Positions 1-8,094 of a stretch of 64,000 bases of DNA are shown here, one piece after another (the stretch's first letter is position 1; each line of letters opens with the position of its first letter). A model generated the notes under the pieces. It saw nothing but the letters and a program-made list of their open reading frames with translations, was not told the origin of the DNA and did no database searches. A program made the position numbers and the translations under genes. This DNA comes from a virus, in IMG/VR virus record IMGVR_UViG_3300037504_001229, positions 26,580 to 90,579 of that record; one strand, written 5' to 3'.

Positions 1-1
1 C

Positions 2-928
2 TATCGAAACTATGAAATACATAAAGAGAAAACTCATCAAGTAGGTCTTAAAACTATTGTTACTGGAGGAATACAAGGATTTCTGAAGTCTTTTGAAAAA
101 TGGAAAAGAGATTTTACTCATGAGGATACTATTTTTTATTTTCTTTTTGATAACGCTACTACAAAGTCGAACCTTCGACAACAGATGATCGATCCTGCTT
201 ACAAGGAAAATAGAAAACAAAGACCTAAGTCTTTTTATAGAAGTATAGACTACTTAAGATTGATTTTAGAAAACTATGATAATAACTTATATTGTATATA
301 TGGAACAGGGTACGAAGCTGACGATATAGTCCCTTATGTCTTAAAAAATATCCCAAAAGATAGCAATAAACTTCTTATAAGTGAAGATTTAGATTGGAGT
401 AGACTTATATCAAAAAATATTCATCAGTACATGAAAAAAGAAATATTTGACGATAAAAGATTTCTTCAAAAATACGGATTTAAACCTACACTAGATAAAA
501 TAGTACTTTATAAAACAATAAAAGGAGATTCTTCCGATGGAATTCCTATAGGAGTAGAACGGTTTCCTACAAAGAAACTCATTAGGCTTGTAGATGATTA
601 TAAAGATATTTATGATGTATTTGATAACTTAAATATAATAGATTATTTAAATGAAACTTGGAAAAATAAGTTTAAAGAGAAAAAAAATAGATTAATATTA
701 AATTATCAACTTGTGTCTTTTTTTAAGTTAGATGAAAAATTTGTAAAAGAATGTACTAGTAAAGGACAATATAGACCAGAACAACTTAAAATAATCTATA
801 AATCTTTAGGATTTAAACTTGATGAAATAGATAAAAGAGTATATACTTATTTAAAAGAAAAGGAGGCTAAGAAAAAAGGCTATAACGGATTTCTAAAGCC
901 ACCAGAAGTATACTTAAAAAGGAAATAG
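2..928 (+). CDS. 5'-3' exonuclease (FEN/PIN-like), 5' end cut by window edge
   Basis: The reading frame is open from base 2, so the true start lies upstream; the ATG at 185 is internal. Acid clusters of the 5' nuclease (T7 gp6, Pol I N-domain) family are visible: YEADDIV, SEDLDW and GDSSDGIP, which bind the two metal ions. These enzymes remove RNA primers and 5' flaps at replication forks. The lysine/arginine-rich tail (KEKEAKKKGYNG) fits DNA binding. The next gene starts 3 bp after the stop, so it is probably co-transcribed with the helicase. The family is secure; the exact role is inferred. Confidence 0.88.
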   Translation, partial: YRNYEIHKEKTHQVGLKTIVTGGIQGFLKSFEKWKRDFTHEDTIFYFLFDNATTKSNLRQQMIDPAYKENRKQRPKSFYRSIDYLRLILENYDNNLYCIYGTGYEADDIVPYVLKNIPKDSNKLLISEDLDWSRLISKNIHQYMKKEIFDDKRFLQKYGFKPTLDKIVLYKTIKGDSSDGIPIGVERFPTKKLIRLVDDYKDIYDVFDNLNIIDYLNETWKNKFKEKKNRLILNYQLVSFFKLDEKFVKECTSKGQYRPEQLKIIYKSLGFKLDEIDKRVYTYLKEKEAKKKGYNGFLKPPEVYLKRK

Positions 929-930
929 AA

Positions 931-2796
931 ATGTGGGAAGTAAATATTATTGAAAATGAAATAGAAGTATCTTTTTCAGGAGAAAATTTCGATGACTATA
1001 AATCCATTATGAAAAGTAATGGATTAATATTCAATAGTAGGAAAAAAGTATGGACTACATCTTCTCCTAAACTATTTAAAGATAAAGTTTTACCTATACT
1101 CCAAAGTATTGAACCAGGAAAAGTAAATGTTAATAAATTAAGCAAACTTGCAGAAAAAGAAGAATTAGAGTTAGATCAAACTTATTTTTTTAGAAATAAA
1201 CTTGATTTAGATAGTGTCAAACTTCCTTCTATAAAAGGGAAACCTCCTTACGAAGATTTTCAAATAGACTGTATCAAAAAAGGTATATGTCAAAATAGAT
1301 ACGGATTATTTTTGCAGATGGGTACAGGTAAGACGTTCATCGTAGTTTCCATATTAAATCAACTTTTTAAACAAAATAAAATAAATAAAGTTTTAGTTGT
1401 TTGTCCTGGTGAAGCTCTTTACAACTGGAGAAGAGAACTAAAAAGGTTTTCTACTTTTGCTGAAGATAACGAAAGTATCCTAATATCAACTGCAAATAAA
1501 AACAGAGATCCCTTACAAGATTTAGAAAAACCTGTATATGTTATGACATATCGTCATTTTCTAACTTTGTCGGATGATTATTATCAAAAAAAGAATAATA
1601 GAAAATCAACAAAATATATTAAACCAACTATTCCTTGGAATGAGTGGGGAACTAGTAGAGCTATAATACTTGACGAAAGTCACAATGCAAAGAACCCGCA
1701 GGCAAGACAAACAAAAGTTCTTTCTCTTCATAAAAAATATTTTGAATATAGATATCTTTTAACTGGTACACCTACTCCTAATGAATTTGGAGAAATATAT
1801 TCCCAGATTAGATTTTTAGATGAAAAAGTTATTCCTGAAAAAAGTTATTATCATTGGATAGGAAAAGTAGCACATATTGGAAATAGATTTAGCGCTTATG
1901 CTGTTAATAAAGAAAAGGGAGATAATGGATACAAAAGTGAAGAAGTAGAGGAAGAGCAAAAAAAGATAAGCCCTTTAGTTACTAGATACAAGTCTAACGA
2001 AGTTTTAGAACTTCCTGATCTAATGATTAAACCATATTATACAGAACTTACTGATATTCAAAAAGAAATATATCAACATATTGTTAATTATGTTATTTAT
2101 AAAGTAAAAGAGGAGAATGAAGGCAGACTTGTTCCTAAAAAAGTTTTTAACCAGTTTGCTTTTATAGTTCAAGCATATGAAAACGCTTGTTTGCTAAAAG
2201 GGAAAGTAGATCCTGTATATTCTTCTAAACTAAACAAGCTTATTGAAAAATTTAAATTTGACAATAAGCATCATGCTAAACTTAGTATAGTAGATAGTCT
2301 TTTAGAGGAATATCTAAATGAACAAAAAAAGAAAGTGGCTATAATGGATTACCATCCGTTAACTATCGAACAGATAGTAGAACGATATAAAAAATATAAT
2401 CCAGTTTTTATTCATGGGGGAAGTACTCCAAAAGAAAAAAGTAAAGACGAACATAGAGATCAAACTATAGAAAAGTTTAAACATGATAAAAATTGTAACT
2501 TGCTTGTAGGATCTTCTATGGTCCTTTCTACTGCTATTAACTTAACAGAATGTACAAGAGTTATTTATTTTTCTAGAAACTTTTCTTACTTAGATTGGAG
2601 TCAGTCTATAAAAAGATTTCACAGAATAGGAAGTTCAGAACCAGTTATAATAAATCCAATAATAAGTGAAAATACACTAGAGGAAAGGGTTGAAACTGCT
2701 TTACGGAATAAAAAAGACCTAGACGATACTATCTTTAGCAAAGATTATCTAACACAAGAGGAGTGGAAGAAAATATTCACTGGCAACTCTTTATGA
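931..2796 (+). CDS. SNF2-family DNA helicase/translocase
   Basis: This 621-residue superfamily 2 ATPase has Walker A QMGTGKTF at about residues 129-136, a DESH box near 247, motif III LTGTPTPNEFGE near 277 and a C-terminal RecA lobe ending in SIKRFHRIG (motif VI with the QxxxRxHRxG arrangement). The N-terminal 100 residues look like a small HARP/SMARCAL1-type or other accessory domain, which I cannot name firmly. SNF2-like phage helicases translocate on duplex DNA in replication, recombination or repair. It sits directly after the 5' exonuclease, suggesting joint work at forks. ATPase family is secure; substrate is inferred. Confidence 0.9.
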   Translation: MWEVNIIENEIEVSFSGENFDDYKSIMKSNGLIFNSRKKVWTTSSPKLFKDKVLPILQSIEPGKVNVNKLSKLAEKEELELDQTYFFRNKLDLDSVKLPSIKGKPPYEDFQIDCIKKGICQNRYGLFLQMGTGKTFIVVSILNQLFKQNKINKVLVVCPGEALYNWRRELKRFSTFAEDNESILISTANKNRDPLQDLEKPVYVMTYRHFLTLSDDYYQKKNNRKSTKYIKPTIPWNEWGTSRAIILDESHNAKNPQARQTKVLSLHKKYFEYRYLLTGTPTPNEFGEIYSQIRFLDEKVIPEKSYYHWIGKVAHIGNRFSAYAVNKEKGDNGYKSEEVEEEQKKISPLVTRYKSNEVLELPDLMIKPYYTELTDIQKEIYQHIVNYVIYKVKEENEGRLVPKKVFNQFAFIVQAYENACLLKGKVDPVYSSKLNKLIEKFKFDNKHHAKLSIVDSLLEEYLNEQKKKVAIMDYHPLTIEQIVERYKKYNPVFIHGGSTPKEKSKDEHRDQTIEKFKHDKNCNLLVGSSMVLSTAINLTECTRVIYFSRNFSYLDWSQSIKRFHRIGSSEPVIINPIISENTLEERVETALRNKKDLDDTIFSKDYLTQEEWKKIFTGNSL

Positions 2797-2818
2797 AATT
2801 CTGTAAGTAGTATATAAT
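2790..2818 (+). promoter_or_regulatory. Promoter, TTTATG-N17-TATAAT
   Basis: TTTATG (2790-2795), 17 bp, then TATAAT (2813-2818) with AGTA just before the -10. It matches the shared promoter pattern of this genome and overlaps the end of the helicase gene. A start about 7 bp further would give a short leader to the 2848 gene, opening the operon that runs into the 7-deazaguanine cluster. Confidence 0.65.
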
Positions 2819-2847
2819 ATTAAAAATATATTTCGAAGGAGAAAAAA

Positions 2848-3108
2848 ATGAAAACAATTAAGGTTTTGTCAAAAAAGTATGGTGATTTTGAAGTTAGACT
2901 TAGTAGAGAAGATTATTCTAAAGTAAAAGGTCTTCCTATTGGAGTAAAGACAGAGGGCGGAACAAAAAGAACTTTAGTTCCGTATCTTTACGAAAAGGGT
3001 AAACAGAAGCAACTTTCTTCCTACCTTTTTGGAAACAAAGGTAGAGTTATTAGTTACAAGGACGGAGATCATTTTAATCTTACAAGATCTAACGTAAAGG
3101 TTGTATAA
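2848..3108 (+). CDS. Small protein with HNH-like C-terminus
   Basis: An 86-residue basic protein preceded by AAGGAG. The C-terminal 25 residues (YKDGDHFNLTRSNVKVV) resemble the end of the phage HNH/AP2 module, where a GDxxNxxxSNL-like stretch follows the catalytic His. The usual DH pair and the zinc Cys pairs are missing, so it is probably not an active nuclease. It may be a DNA-binding remnant. It is the first gene of a promoter-led operon. Function unknown. Confidence 0.6.
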   Translation: MKTIKVLSKKYGDFEVRLSREDYSKVKGLPIGVKTEGGTKRTLVPYLYEKGKQKQLSSYLFGNKGRVISYKDGDHFNLTRSNVKVV

Positions 3109-3114
3109 GTAAAT

Positions 3115-3546
3115 ATGAAAAAGACAAGTGCTGGAGTAGTTCTAAGTGATGGAAGTTATGTCCTTATAGGACATGCTTCCGGAAAGCCAGAAAGAAACGG
3201 CTACGATATTTTTAAAGGCTGGGTTATGTTTGGAGTGGAAAATCCAGTTAAGGCCGCTCTTCGTGAATTAGAGGAGGAGAGTGGCATAGTTTTACTTCCT
3301 GATGAGATTGAAGAGTTAGGAAAGTTTAAATATCAGCCTAAAAAGGATCTAAAACTTTATCTTTATAGAAGTGAAAACTTGAAAAGAGAGTTTAAAATTG
3401 AGGATTTAAGATGTACATCTTTTATCCCTTTTAAAGGTATACCTGAAATAAATGGATATAAATTTTGTCCTATTAACAAACTTTCATATTTTCTATATAA
3501 TTCTCTTCATCCTATAGTTAATAAAATTATAAAGGAGAAATTTTAA
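3115..3546 (+). CDS. NUDIX hydrolase
   Basis: 143 residues with a NUDIX box near residues 48-60: E-x7-RELEEESGI fits the REUxEExGU core that binds metal and cleaves nucleoside diphosphate-x substrates. The Gly upstream of the box is shifted by one position from the strict consensus. The start overlaps nothing and follows the previous stop by 6 bp; the TAA overlaps the ATG of the UDG gene. Possible roles are nucleotide-pool cleaning or NAD-type cofactor trimming; substrate not readable. Confidence 0.85.
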   Translation: MKKTSAGVVLSDGSYVLIGHASGKPERNGYDIFKGWVMFGVENPVKAALRELEEESGIVLLPDEIEELGKFKYQPKKDLKLYLYRSENLKREFKIEDLRCTSFIPFKGIPEINGYKFCPINKLSYFLYNSLHPIVNKIIKEKF

Positions 3547-4142
3547 TGATAGAATTTAATAGAACAAAATATACAAATTGTAAAGATTGTCCTTTAAATT
3601 CTATGAATAAAGTATTTGGAAGGGGTGACGAAGATAGAAATTTTAATAGTGGTATTATCTTTTTAGGAGAAGCACCTGGAGTAGAGGAAGACAGGCAGAA
3701 AAAACCTTTTGTAGGACAATCGGGAAAGCTTTTAGATTTAGTATTACATGAGGTTGGAATACATAGAGATTACTGTTGGATTACAAATAGAATTATTTGT
3801 AGACCACCTCAAAATAACTTTAATGCAGATGGTTTACCTGAAGCAATAAGTTTATGTTCTCATGGGTTATTTCAAGAGTTTAAATATTTAAGAGAAGAAG
3901 CTGGATATAAAATTATTGTTCCTCTTGGAGCTAATGCTTTAGGAGCTTTTAAACTTAAAGGAATAAAAAGATATAAAGGGCAAGTTATAAATGATATAGA
4001 TTTAGATATGAAAGTTATTCCAACATATCATCCTTCGTATCTAGTAAGAAACGGAGGTAAAATTTTAAAAGAAGAAAATAATGAACTTTGGGAAAGTTGG
4101 AAAAAGGATTTTGAACTAGTAAAGGAGATTAGTAATGCCTGA
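3546..4142 (+). CDS. Uracil-DNA glycosylase superfamily, family 4/5-like (Fe-S)
   Basis: 198 residues. Motif 1 GEAPGVEEDRQKKPFVGQSG (about 41-60), the CRPPQNN segment and the TYHPSYL motif are those of family 4 uracil-DNA glycosylases. Four cysteines (CKDC at 13-16, ICRPP and SLCS) are placed as in the 4Fe-4S cluster version. Activity would excise uracil from DNA. Together with the dUTPase at 61.1 kb this implies the phage avoids uracil in its DNA. It sits between NUDIX and QueD genes and overlaps queD by 8 bp. Confidence 0.85.
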   Translation: MIEFNRTKYTNCKDCPLNSMNKVFGRGDEDRNFNSGIIFLGEAPGVEEDRQKKPFVGQSGKLLDLVLHEVGIHRDYCWITNRIICRPPQNNFNADGLPEAISLCSHGLFQEFKYLREEAGYKIIVPLGANALGAFKLKGIKRYKGQVINDIDLDMKVIPTYHPSYLVRNGGKILKEENNELWESWKKDFELVKEISNA

Positions 4143-4515
4143 AAATAAAATTATACTTCATACAGAAACTGTTATAGATTCAGCACATAAGTTAGAACTC
4201 TATAATGGGGCATGCTCACGTATCCATGGCCACTCGTGGCTTGTAAAAGTTTGGATTAAAGGAACACCAGAAGATCAAGACAAAGTAGGTATTATTTTTG
4301 ATTTTGGAAAAGTAAAGGATATTAAAGAAAAACTTGATCATAGATATATTAATGACGTTGTTAACTTTAATCCTACAGCTGAAAACTTAGTTATGTTTAT
4401 TTATGATTTGCTAAAAAGAGATTACCCAAGTTTAGAGTTTTGTGTTAGAATATACGAAACAGCAGTAGGGAAAGAAACTTGGGCACAATATGGAGATTTT
4501 GAATGGGTAAGTTAG
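4135..4515 (+). CDS. queD: 6-carboxy-5,6,7,8-tetrahydropterin synthase (QueD)
   Basis: 126-residue T-fold enzyme converting 7,8-dihydroneopterin triphosphate to 6-carboxytetrahydropterin in 7-deazaguanine synthesis. Zinc ligands H18 (SAH), H31 and H33 (HGHSW), catalytic Cys27, LDHRYIN and PTAENL are all present, and the length is typical. It overlaps queE by 13 bp, and folE follows, so the first three steps of the pathway are encoded together. Confidence 0.93.
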   Translation: MPENKIILHTETVIDSAHKLELYNGACSRIHGHSWLVKVWIKGTPEDQDKVGIIFDFGKVKDIKEKLDHRYINDVVNFNPTAENLVMFIYDLLKRDYPSLEFCVRIYETAVGKETWAQYGDFEWVS

Positions 4516-5174
4516 TTAGATTAGCAGAAGAACCTTTTTATGGATTTCAAGGGGAGGGTTCAACTCAAGGGAAGCTTTCTCTTTTCATTCGTTTTTCGGG
4601 GTGCAATTTGTCATGTACTCTATGTGATTCTACTTTTGCAAGTAGGCAACATGAGGAACATATTTTTGAGCTAGGTTATTTAAAAAGAGTAGTAGAAGAA
4701 AGGAATAGTAATATTGTATTTACTGGTGGAGAGCCTTTTCTTTATATAGATAAACTATATGATTTTATTTGCTCAATAGAAAATACTGTTGAGATAGAAA
4801 CAAACGGAACTATTGTTCCAGATGAATTGTACGGATTTATGCATGGAGGGGTACAGTTTAATATTTCCCCCAAAGAAAATATAAAACAAGATTCTATTAT
4901 AGATACAAAACCTCATCTTTTAAGAGAGCTAAAAAGGTATGATAGATATTGTGTCAAGTTTCTTTTACAAGATGATAGTGATATTGATTATGTTAAAGAT
5001 GTTCAAAGTAGATATAATATTCCAGATGAGAAAGTTTATATACAACCTGTAGGAACTCATCGAGAAGCTCTTTATAAAATTGTAGAAAAGTATTATAATA
5101 CTATTATAGGTAACAAATGGAACTTGAGTGCAAGGCTTCATGTTCTATTTTTTAATGATAAGAGAGGAGTTTAA
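4503..5174 (+). CDS. queE: 7-carboxy-7-deazaguanine synthase (QueE), radical SAM
   Basis: 223 residues. The N-terminal FYGFQGEGS motif is typical of QueE, followed by the radical SAM cluster motif CNLSCTLC (CxxxCxxC, about residues 34-41) and the SAM-binding TGGEP. It performs the ring contraction that makes 7-carboxy-7-deazaguanine (CDG). It overlaps queD and abuts folE by 1 bp. Family assignment is secure. Confidence 0.94.
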   Translation: MGKLVRLAEEPFYGFQGEGSTQGKLSLFIRFSGCNLSCTLCDSTFASRQHEEHIFELGYLKRVVEERNSNIVFTGGEPFLYIDKLYDFICSIENTVEIETNGTIVPDELYGFMHGGVQFNISPKENIKQDSIIDTKPHLLRELKRYDRYCVKFLLQDDSDIDYVKDVQSRYNIPDEKVYIQPVGTHREALYKIVEKYYNTIIGNKWNLSARLHVLFFNDKRGV

Positions 5175-5783
5175 ATGATACCTAGTAATGGTAATAAAGT
5201 TATTAATAATGTAAGTAGAAGTAATATGATTCGTATGGTTTCAGAAAAATTTAAAGAAATTCTTGATATAATGAGCTTTGATTTAGAAGATCAACAAATT
5301 AAAGATACTCCTAACCGTTGGGCAAAAATGATGATTAATGAACTATTGTCTGGATGTTATACAGAAGAACCTAAAATGACTGTTTTTAAAAATACAAAGA
5401 AGTACGACGAAATAATATTTTTAGGACCAATACAAATTAAAAGTCTTTGTTCGCATCATGTTGTTCCGTTTCGAGGAAAGGCGTATTTAGCTTACATTCC
5501 TGGAGATTATGTTTGTGGGATTTCTAAGCTTTCTCGGATTGTTAATTGGTTTATGCGAAGACCTCAAATACAAGAGGAACTAACAAAACAAATTGCTGAC
5601 TATATGGAAGATAAACTGAAACCAAAAGGATGTGCAGTTTATATTGAAGCTCAACATGAGTGTATGATTATTAGAGGAGTAGAAGAAAGTGATAGTTGGA
5701 TGAAGACAAGTGATATGAGAGGTGGGTTTAAGAAAAAGTCTTCTACAAGAAAAGAATTTTTTGATATGGTAAATAAAAGCTAA
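5175..5783 (+). CDS. folE: GTP cyclohydrolase I (FolE)
   Basis: 202 residues. It carries the zinc and catalytic site SLCSHHVVPF (about 91-100) and a second Cys in QHECM, plus the KLSRIVNWF and C-terminal TSDMRG/TRKEF signatures. It converts GTP to dihydroneopterin triphosphate, the substrate of QueD. Adjacent genes make this the committed step of the phage 7-deazaguanine pathway rather than folate synthesis. Its stop overlaps the next start. Confidence 0.95.
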   Translation: MIPSNGNKVINNVSRSNMIRMVSEKFKEILDIMSFDLEDQQIKDTPNRWAKMMINELLSGCYTEEPKMTVFKNTKKYDEIIFLGPIQIKSLCSHHVVPFRGKAYLAYIPGDYVCGISKLSRIVNWFMRRPQIQEELTKQIADYMEDKLKPKGCAVYIEAQHECMIIRGVEESDSWMKTSDMRGGFKKKSSTRKEFFDMVNKS

Positions 5784-6118
5784 TGAAAAAATTTATTTGG
5801 ATAACTACTCAGTTCGAAGGGACTCATTATTACCCTTATGCTCCAGAAGAAGTTGCATTTCTAAGAAATGAACATAGACATATATTTCATTTAAAAGTAC
5901 GGATAGAAGTTTTTTCGAATGATAGAGAAATAGAATTTATACTTTTTAAAAGGTTTATAAATTCTTTAATATCATCAAGAAATTTTAACCATAGATCTTG
6001 TGAAATGATTAGTGATGATCTATATAATCTTATAAGAAAAGAGTATCCTAATAGAGAAATTAGAATTGAAGTATCAGAAGATAATGAGAACGGGAGTTAT
6101 ATAGAATATGGAAAATAA
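5783..6118 (+). CDS. QueD-like T-fold paralogue, function unknown
   Basis: 111 residues. Its order of elements mirrors QueD: an N-terminal FEGTHYY, then NEHRHIFHLKVRIEV in place of the HGHSW strand, an IEFILFKRFIN helix in place of the IDFxxLK helix, and a final strand IRIEVSEDNENGSYIEY resembling the QueD C-terminal Glu strand. The catalytic Cys region is not conserved and only some His residues match. It overlaps its neighbours within the modification operon. It may bind a pterin or deazaguanine intermediate; this is inference from alignment by eye. Confidence 0.55.
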   Translation: MKKFIWITTQFEGTHYYPYAPEEVAFLRNEHRHIFHLKVRIEVFSNDREIEFILFKRFINSLISSRNFNHRSCEMISDDLYNLIRKEYPNREIRIEVSEDNENGSYIEYGK

Positions 6119-7049
6119 GTATTTTGAAGACTTAGATAACTTTATGTCTAATGTTGAATATCCTTATATATATCAAATTGAAGTTACAGAAAGATGTAAC
6201 TTACAATGTCCTATGTGCCTTAATAAAGAAATGACTAATAAACAAGATCTTAAAATGGATCTTTTAGATATAATAATAGAGAATGATTATTTAAGGGATA
6301 CTCCTTATACTGAGTTACAAATGTCAGGAGAGCCTATTCTACATCCTAATCTACTTGAAATAATCTATAAAATTCGAAGTACAGGAACTATGGTAGGTAT
6401 GTCTTCTAACTTAGCTAAAAAAATAGATAGTAAGTTATTAAAAACATATAACAGTTTAGATAGCCTTACTATATCCTTTGATGTGTTTGATAAGGAGTTA
6501 TACGAAGTTTCTAGATATCCTAATAAGTGGGAAAGTTTTTTATCTAACTTTGAATTTTTGATGGAACATGTTTCTCCTAATGTTTTAGTATTTGTACAAT
6601 TATTATACTCAGATTGGACTAAAGAAAAATTTAAAGAAAGTAAAGATAAGCTATATGATTTTTTAATAAAAAATGATTTTCTTAAAGATAATATTATTAT
6701 AAGGTATGTGGATGACTGTTTTATAGAACAAAGAGAGGATAGTAGTTCTTTTTACGTAGGGAAGAAGGGATTTTGTATTAATCCATTTTTATCGGTCTCG
6801 ATTAAAGCTGATGGAATAGTTGTACCTTGTTGTTTTGATTTTAAAAAGGAACTACCTTTAGGTAACTTATATAATACTAAATTAGAAGATATTTGGAACG
6901 GAGATAAAATGCAACTATTAAGAGATCAACATTTAGGGAAAGAATTTTTACCTGAAAAATGTAGAAAATGTTATTATAGATCACCGATAAGATTGATTTA
7001 TTCTTTCTTATCTGATTTAATTAAGTTTAAAAATACAGGGAGTTTATAA
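6108..7049 (+). CDS. Radical SAM protein with SPASM-type C-terminus
   Basis: 313 residues. The cluster motif CNLQCPMC lies at about 26-33 after the EVTER strand. The C-terminal region contains FCINPF, VPCCFDF and CRKCYY cysteines spaced like a SPASM domain, which holds auxiliary Fe-S clusters. Such enzymes modify peptides or small molecules by radical chemistry. It lies inside the 7-deazaguanine cluster, between the T-fold paralogue and a glycosyltransferase, so a role in further base tailoring is possible but unproven. Confidence 0.85.
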   Translation: MENKYFEDLDNFMSNVEYPYIYQIEVTERCNLQCPMCLNKEMTNKQDLKMDLLDIIIENDYLRDTPYTELQMSGEPILHPNLLEIIYKIRSTGTMVGMSSNLAKKIDSKLLKTYNSLDSLTISFDVFDKELYEVSRYPNKWESFLSNFEFLMEHVSPNVLVFVQLLYSDWTKEKFKESKDKLYDFLIKNDFLKDNIIIRYVDDCFIEQREDSSSFYVGKKGFCINPFLSVSIKADGIVVPCCFDFKKELPLGNLYNTKLEDIWNGDKMQLLRDQHLGKEFLPEKCRKCYYRSPIRLIYSFLSDLIKFKNTGSL

Positions 7050-7050
7050 T

Positions 7051-8094
7051 ATGAAAGTTTATTTAATAACTTTAGAATCCATTGAAACAAGATATACTGG
7101 ACAATGGAAAAGGTGGATTAAAGATTATTTTGATAAGAAAGGAGTAGCTACAGTACAAATAGATGGAGATACTCTATCTGCTGGTAACTTGAATAATAAA
7201 AATTTTTTAGATGTATGTAAAACAAATATTTGGAAGTCTGAACAAATTATTAAAGTAAGTAAACTTTTTCATAATAATAAAGTTAAAGACGGAGATATTT
7301 TTTTATTTTATGATGCATGGCATTATGGATCAGTAGCTATTAAATATATGTTAGACCTTAATAATATACAGGGTAAAATTTATGGAATTTGGCACGCAGG
7401 AAGTTATGATCCTAACGATCTTTTAGGTGATTATTATGATCATTTTAGAACATTTGAAAAGAGTTTATTTGAAGATATTTATGATAAATCTTTCGTAGCT
7501 ACTAACTATCATAAAGAGCTAATCGAAGAAAACCTTTTTATTGAGTATCCTAAAAGGATTAAAGTAACTGGATTCCCTTATGAGTTTAATCATTTACAAA
7601 AGTTTGAAAAAGAAAAGAAAGAAGATTTAGTAGTTTTTCCTCATAGATTGTCTCGAGAAAAACAACCGGAAATTTTAAAAGATTTAGCTTCTAACTTAAG
7701 TGAAGAGGGAATAAAAGTAATATTCTGTCAAGAGAGAAAACTATCTAAGGAGGAATATCATAAGATATTAGCAAAGTCTAAAATAGTTTTTTCTGCTAAC
7801 TTACAAGAAACTTGGGGGATCGGAACTTTCGAAGGACTTTATTTAAATTGTATTCCTGTTATTCCCGATAGGTTAAGCTACAAAGAAATGTATTATAATA
7901 CATTTAAATATCCTTCGGACTGGACAAAATCTTTCGAATCGTATAAACTACATAAAAGTGAGTTATTAAACTTTTTGATCGAAAAAGTTAAAAACTATAA
8001 TGCTTATAAGGAAAGCATGTATGAAAATATAAACTTTCTTCAAGAAGTTTATTGTACATTCGATAATATTTATAAGGGAGTGACAAATGATTAA
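7051..8094 (+). CDS. GT-B fold glycosyltransferase (GT4-like)
   Basis: 347 residues. The C-terminal half has the GT4-type donor-binding pattern: FPHRLSREKQPE, a strand VIFCQE, then ETWGIGTFEGL (E-x7-E-like) and CIPVIPDR. Two Rossmann-like lobes are evident. It would transfer a nucleotide sugar onto an unknown acceptor. It sits 1 bp after the radical SAM gene and overlaps the DpdA-like gene by 8 bp, which suggests action on the modified base or DNA, although protein or surface glycosylation cannot be excluded. Confidence 0.75.
   Translation: MKVYLITLESIETRYTGQWKRWIKDYFDKKGVATVQIDGDTLSAGNLNNKNFLDVCKTNIWKSEQIIKVSKLFHNNKVKDGDIFLFYDAWHYGSVAIKYMLDLNNIQGKIYGIWHAGSYDPNDLLGDYYDHFRTFEKSLFEDIYDKSFVATNYHKELIEENLFIEYPKRIKVTGFPYEFNHLQKFEKEKKEDLVVFPHRLSREKQPEILKDLASNLSEEGIKVIFCQERKLSKEEYHKILAKSKIVFSANLQETWGIGTFEGLYLNCIPVIPDRLSYKEMYYNTFKYPSDWTKSFESYKLHKSELLNFLIEKVKNYNAYKESMYENINFLQEVYCTFDNIYKGVTND

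Noticed and set aside
2848-3108. Active HNH homing endonuclease
   Set aside because: It lacks the DH catalytic pair and zinc cysteines; only the terminal NxxSN-like part matches.
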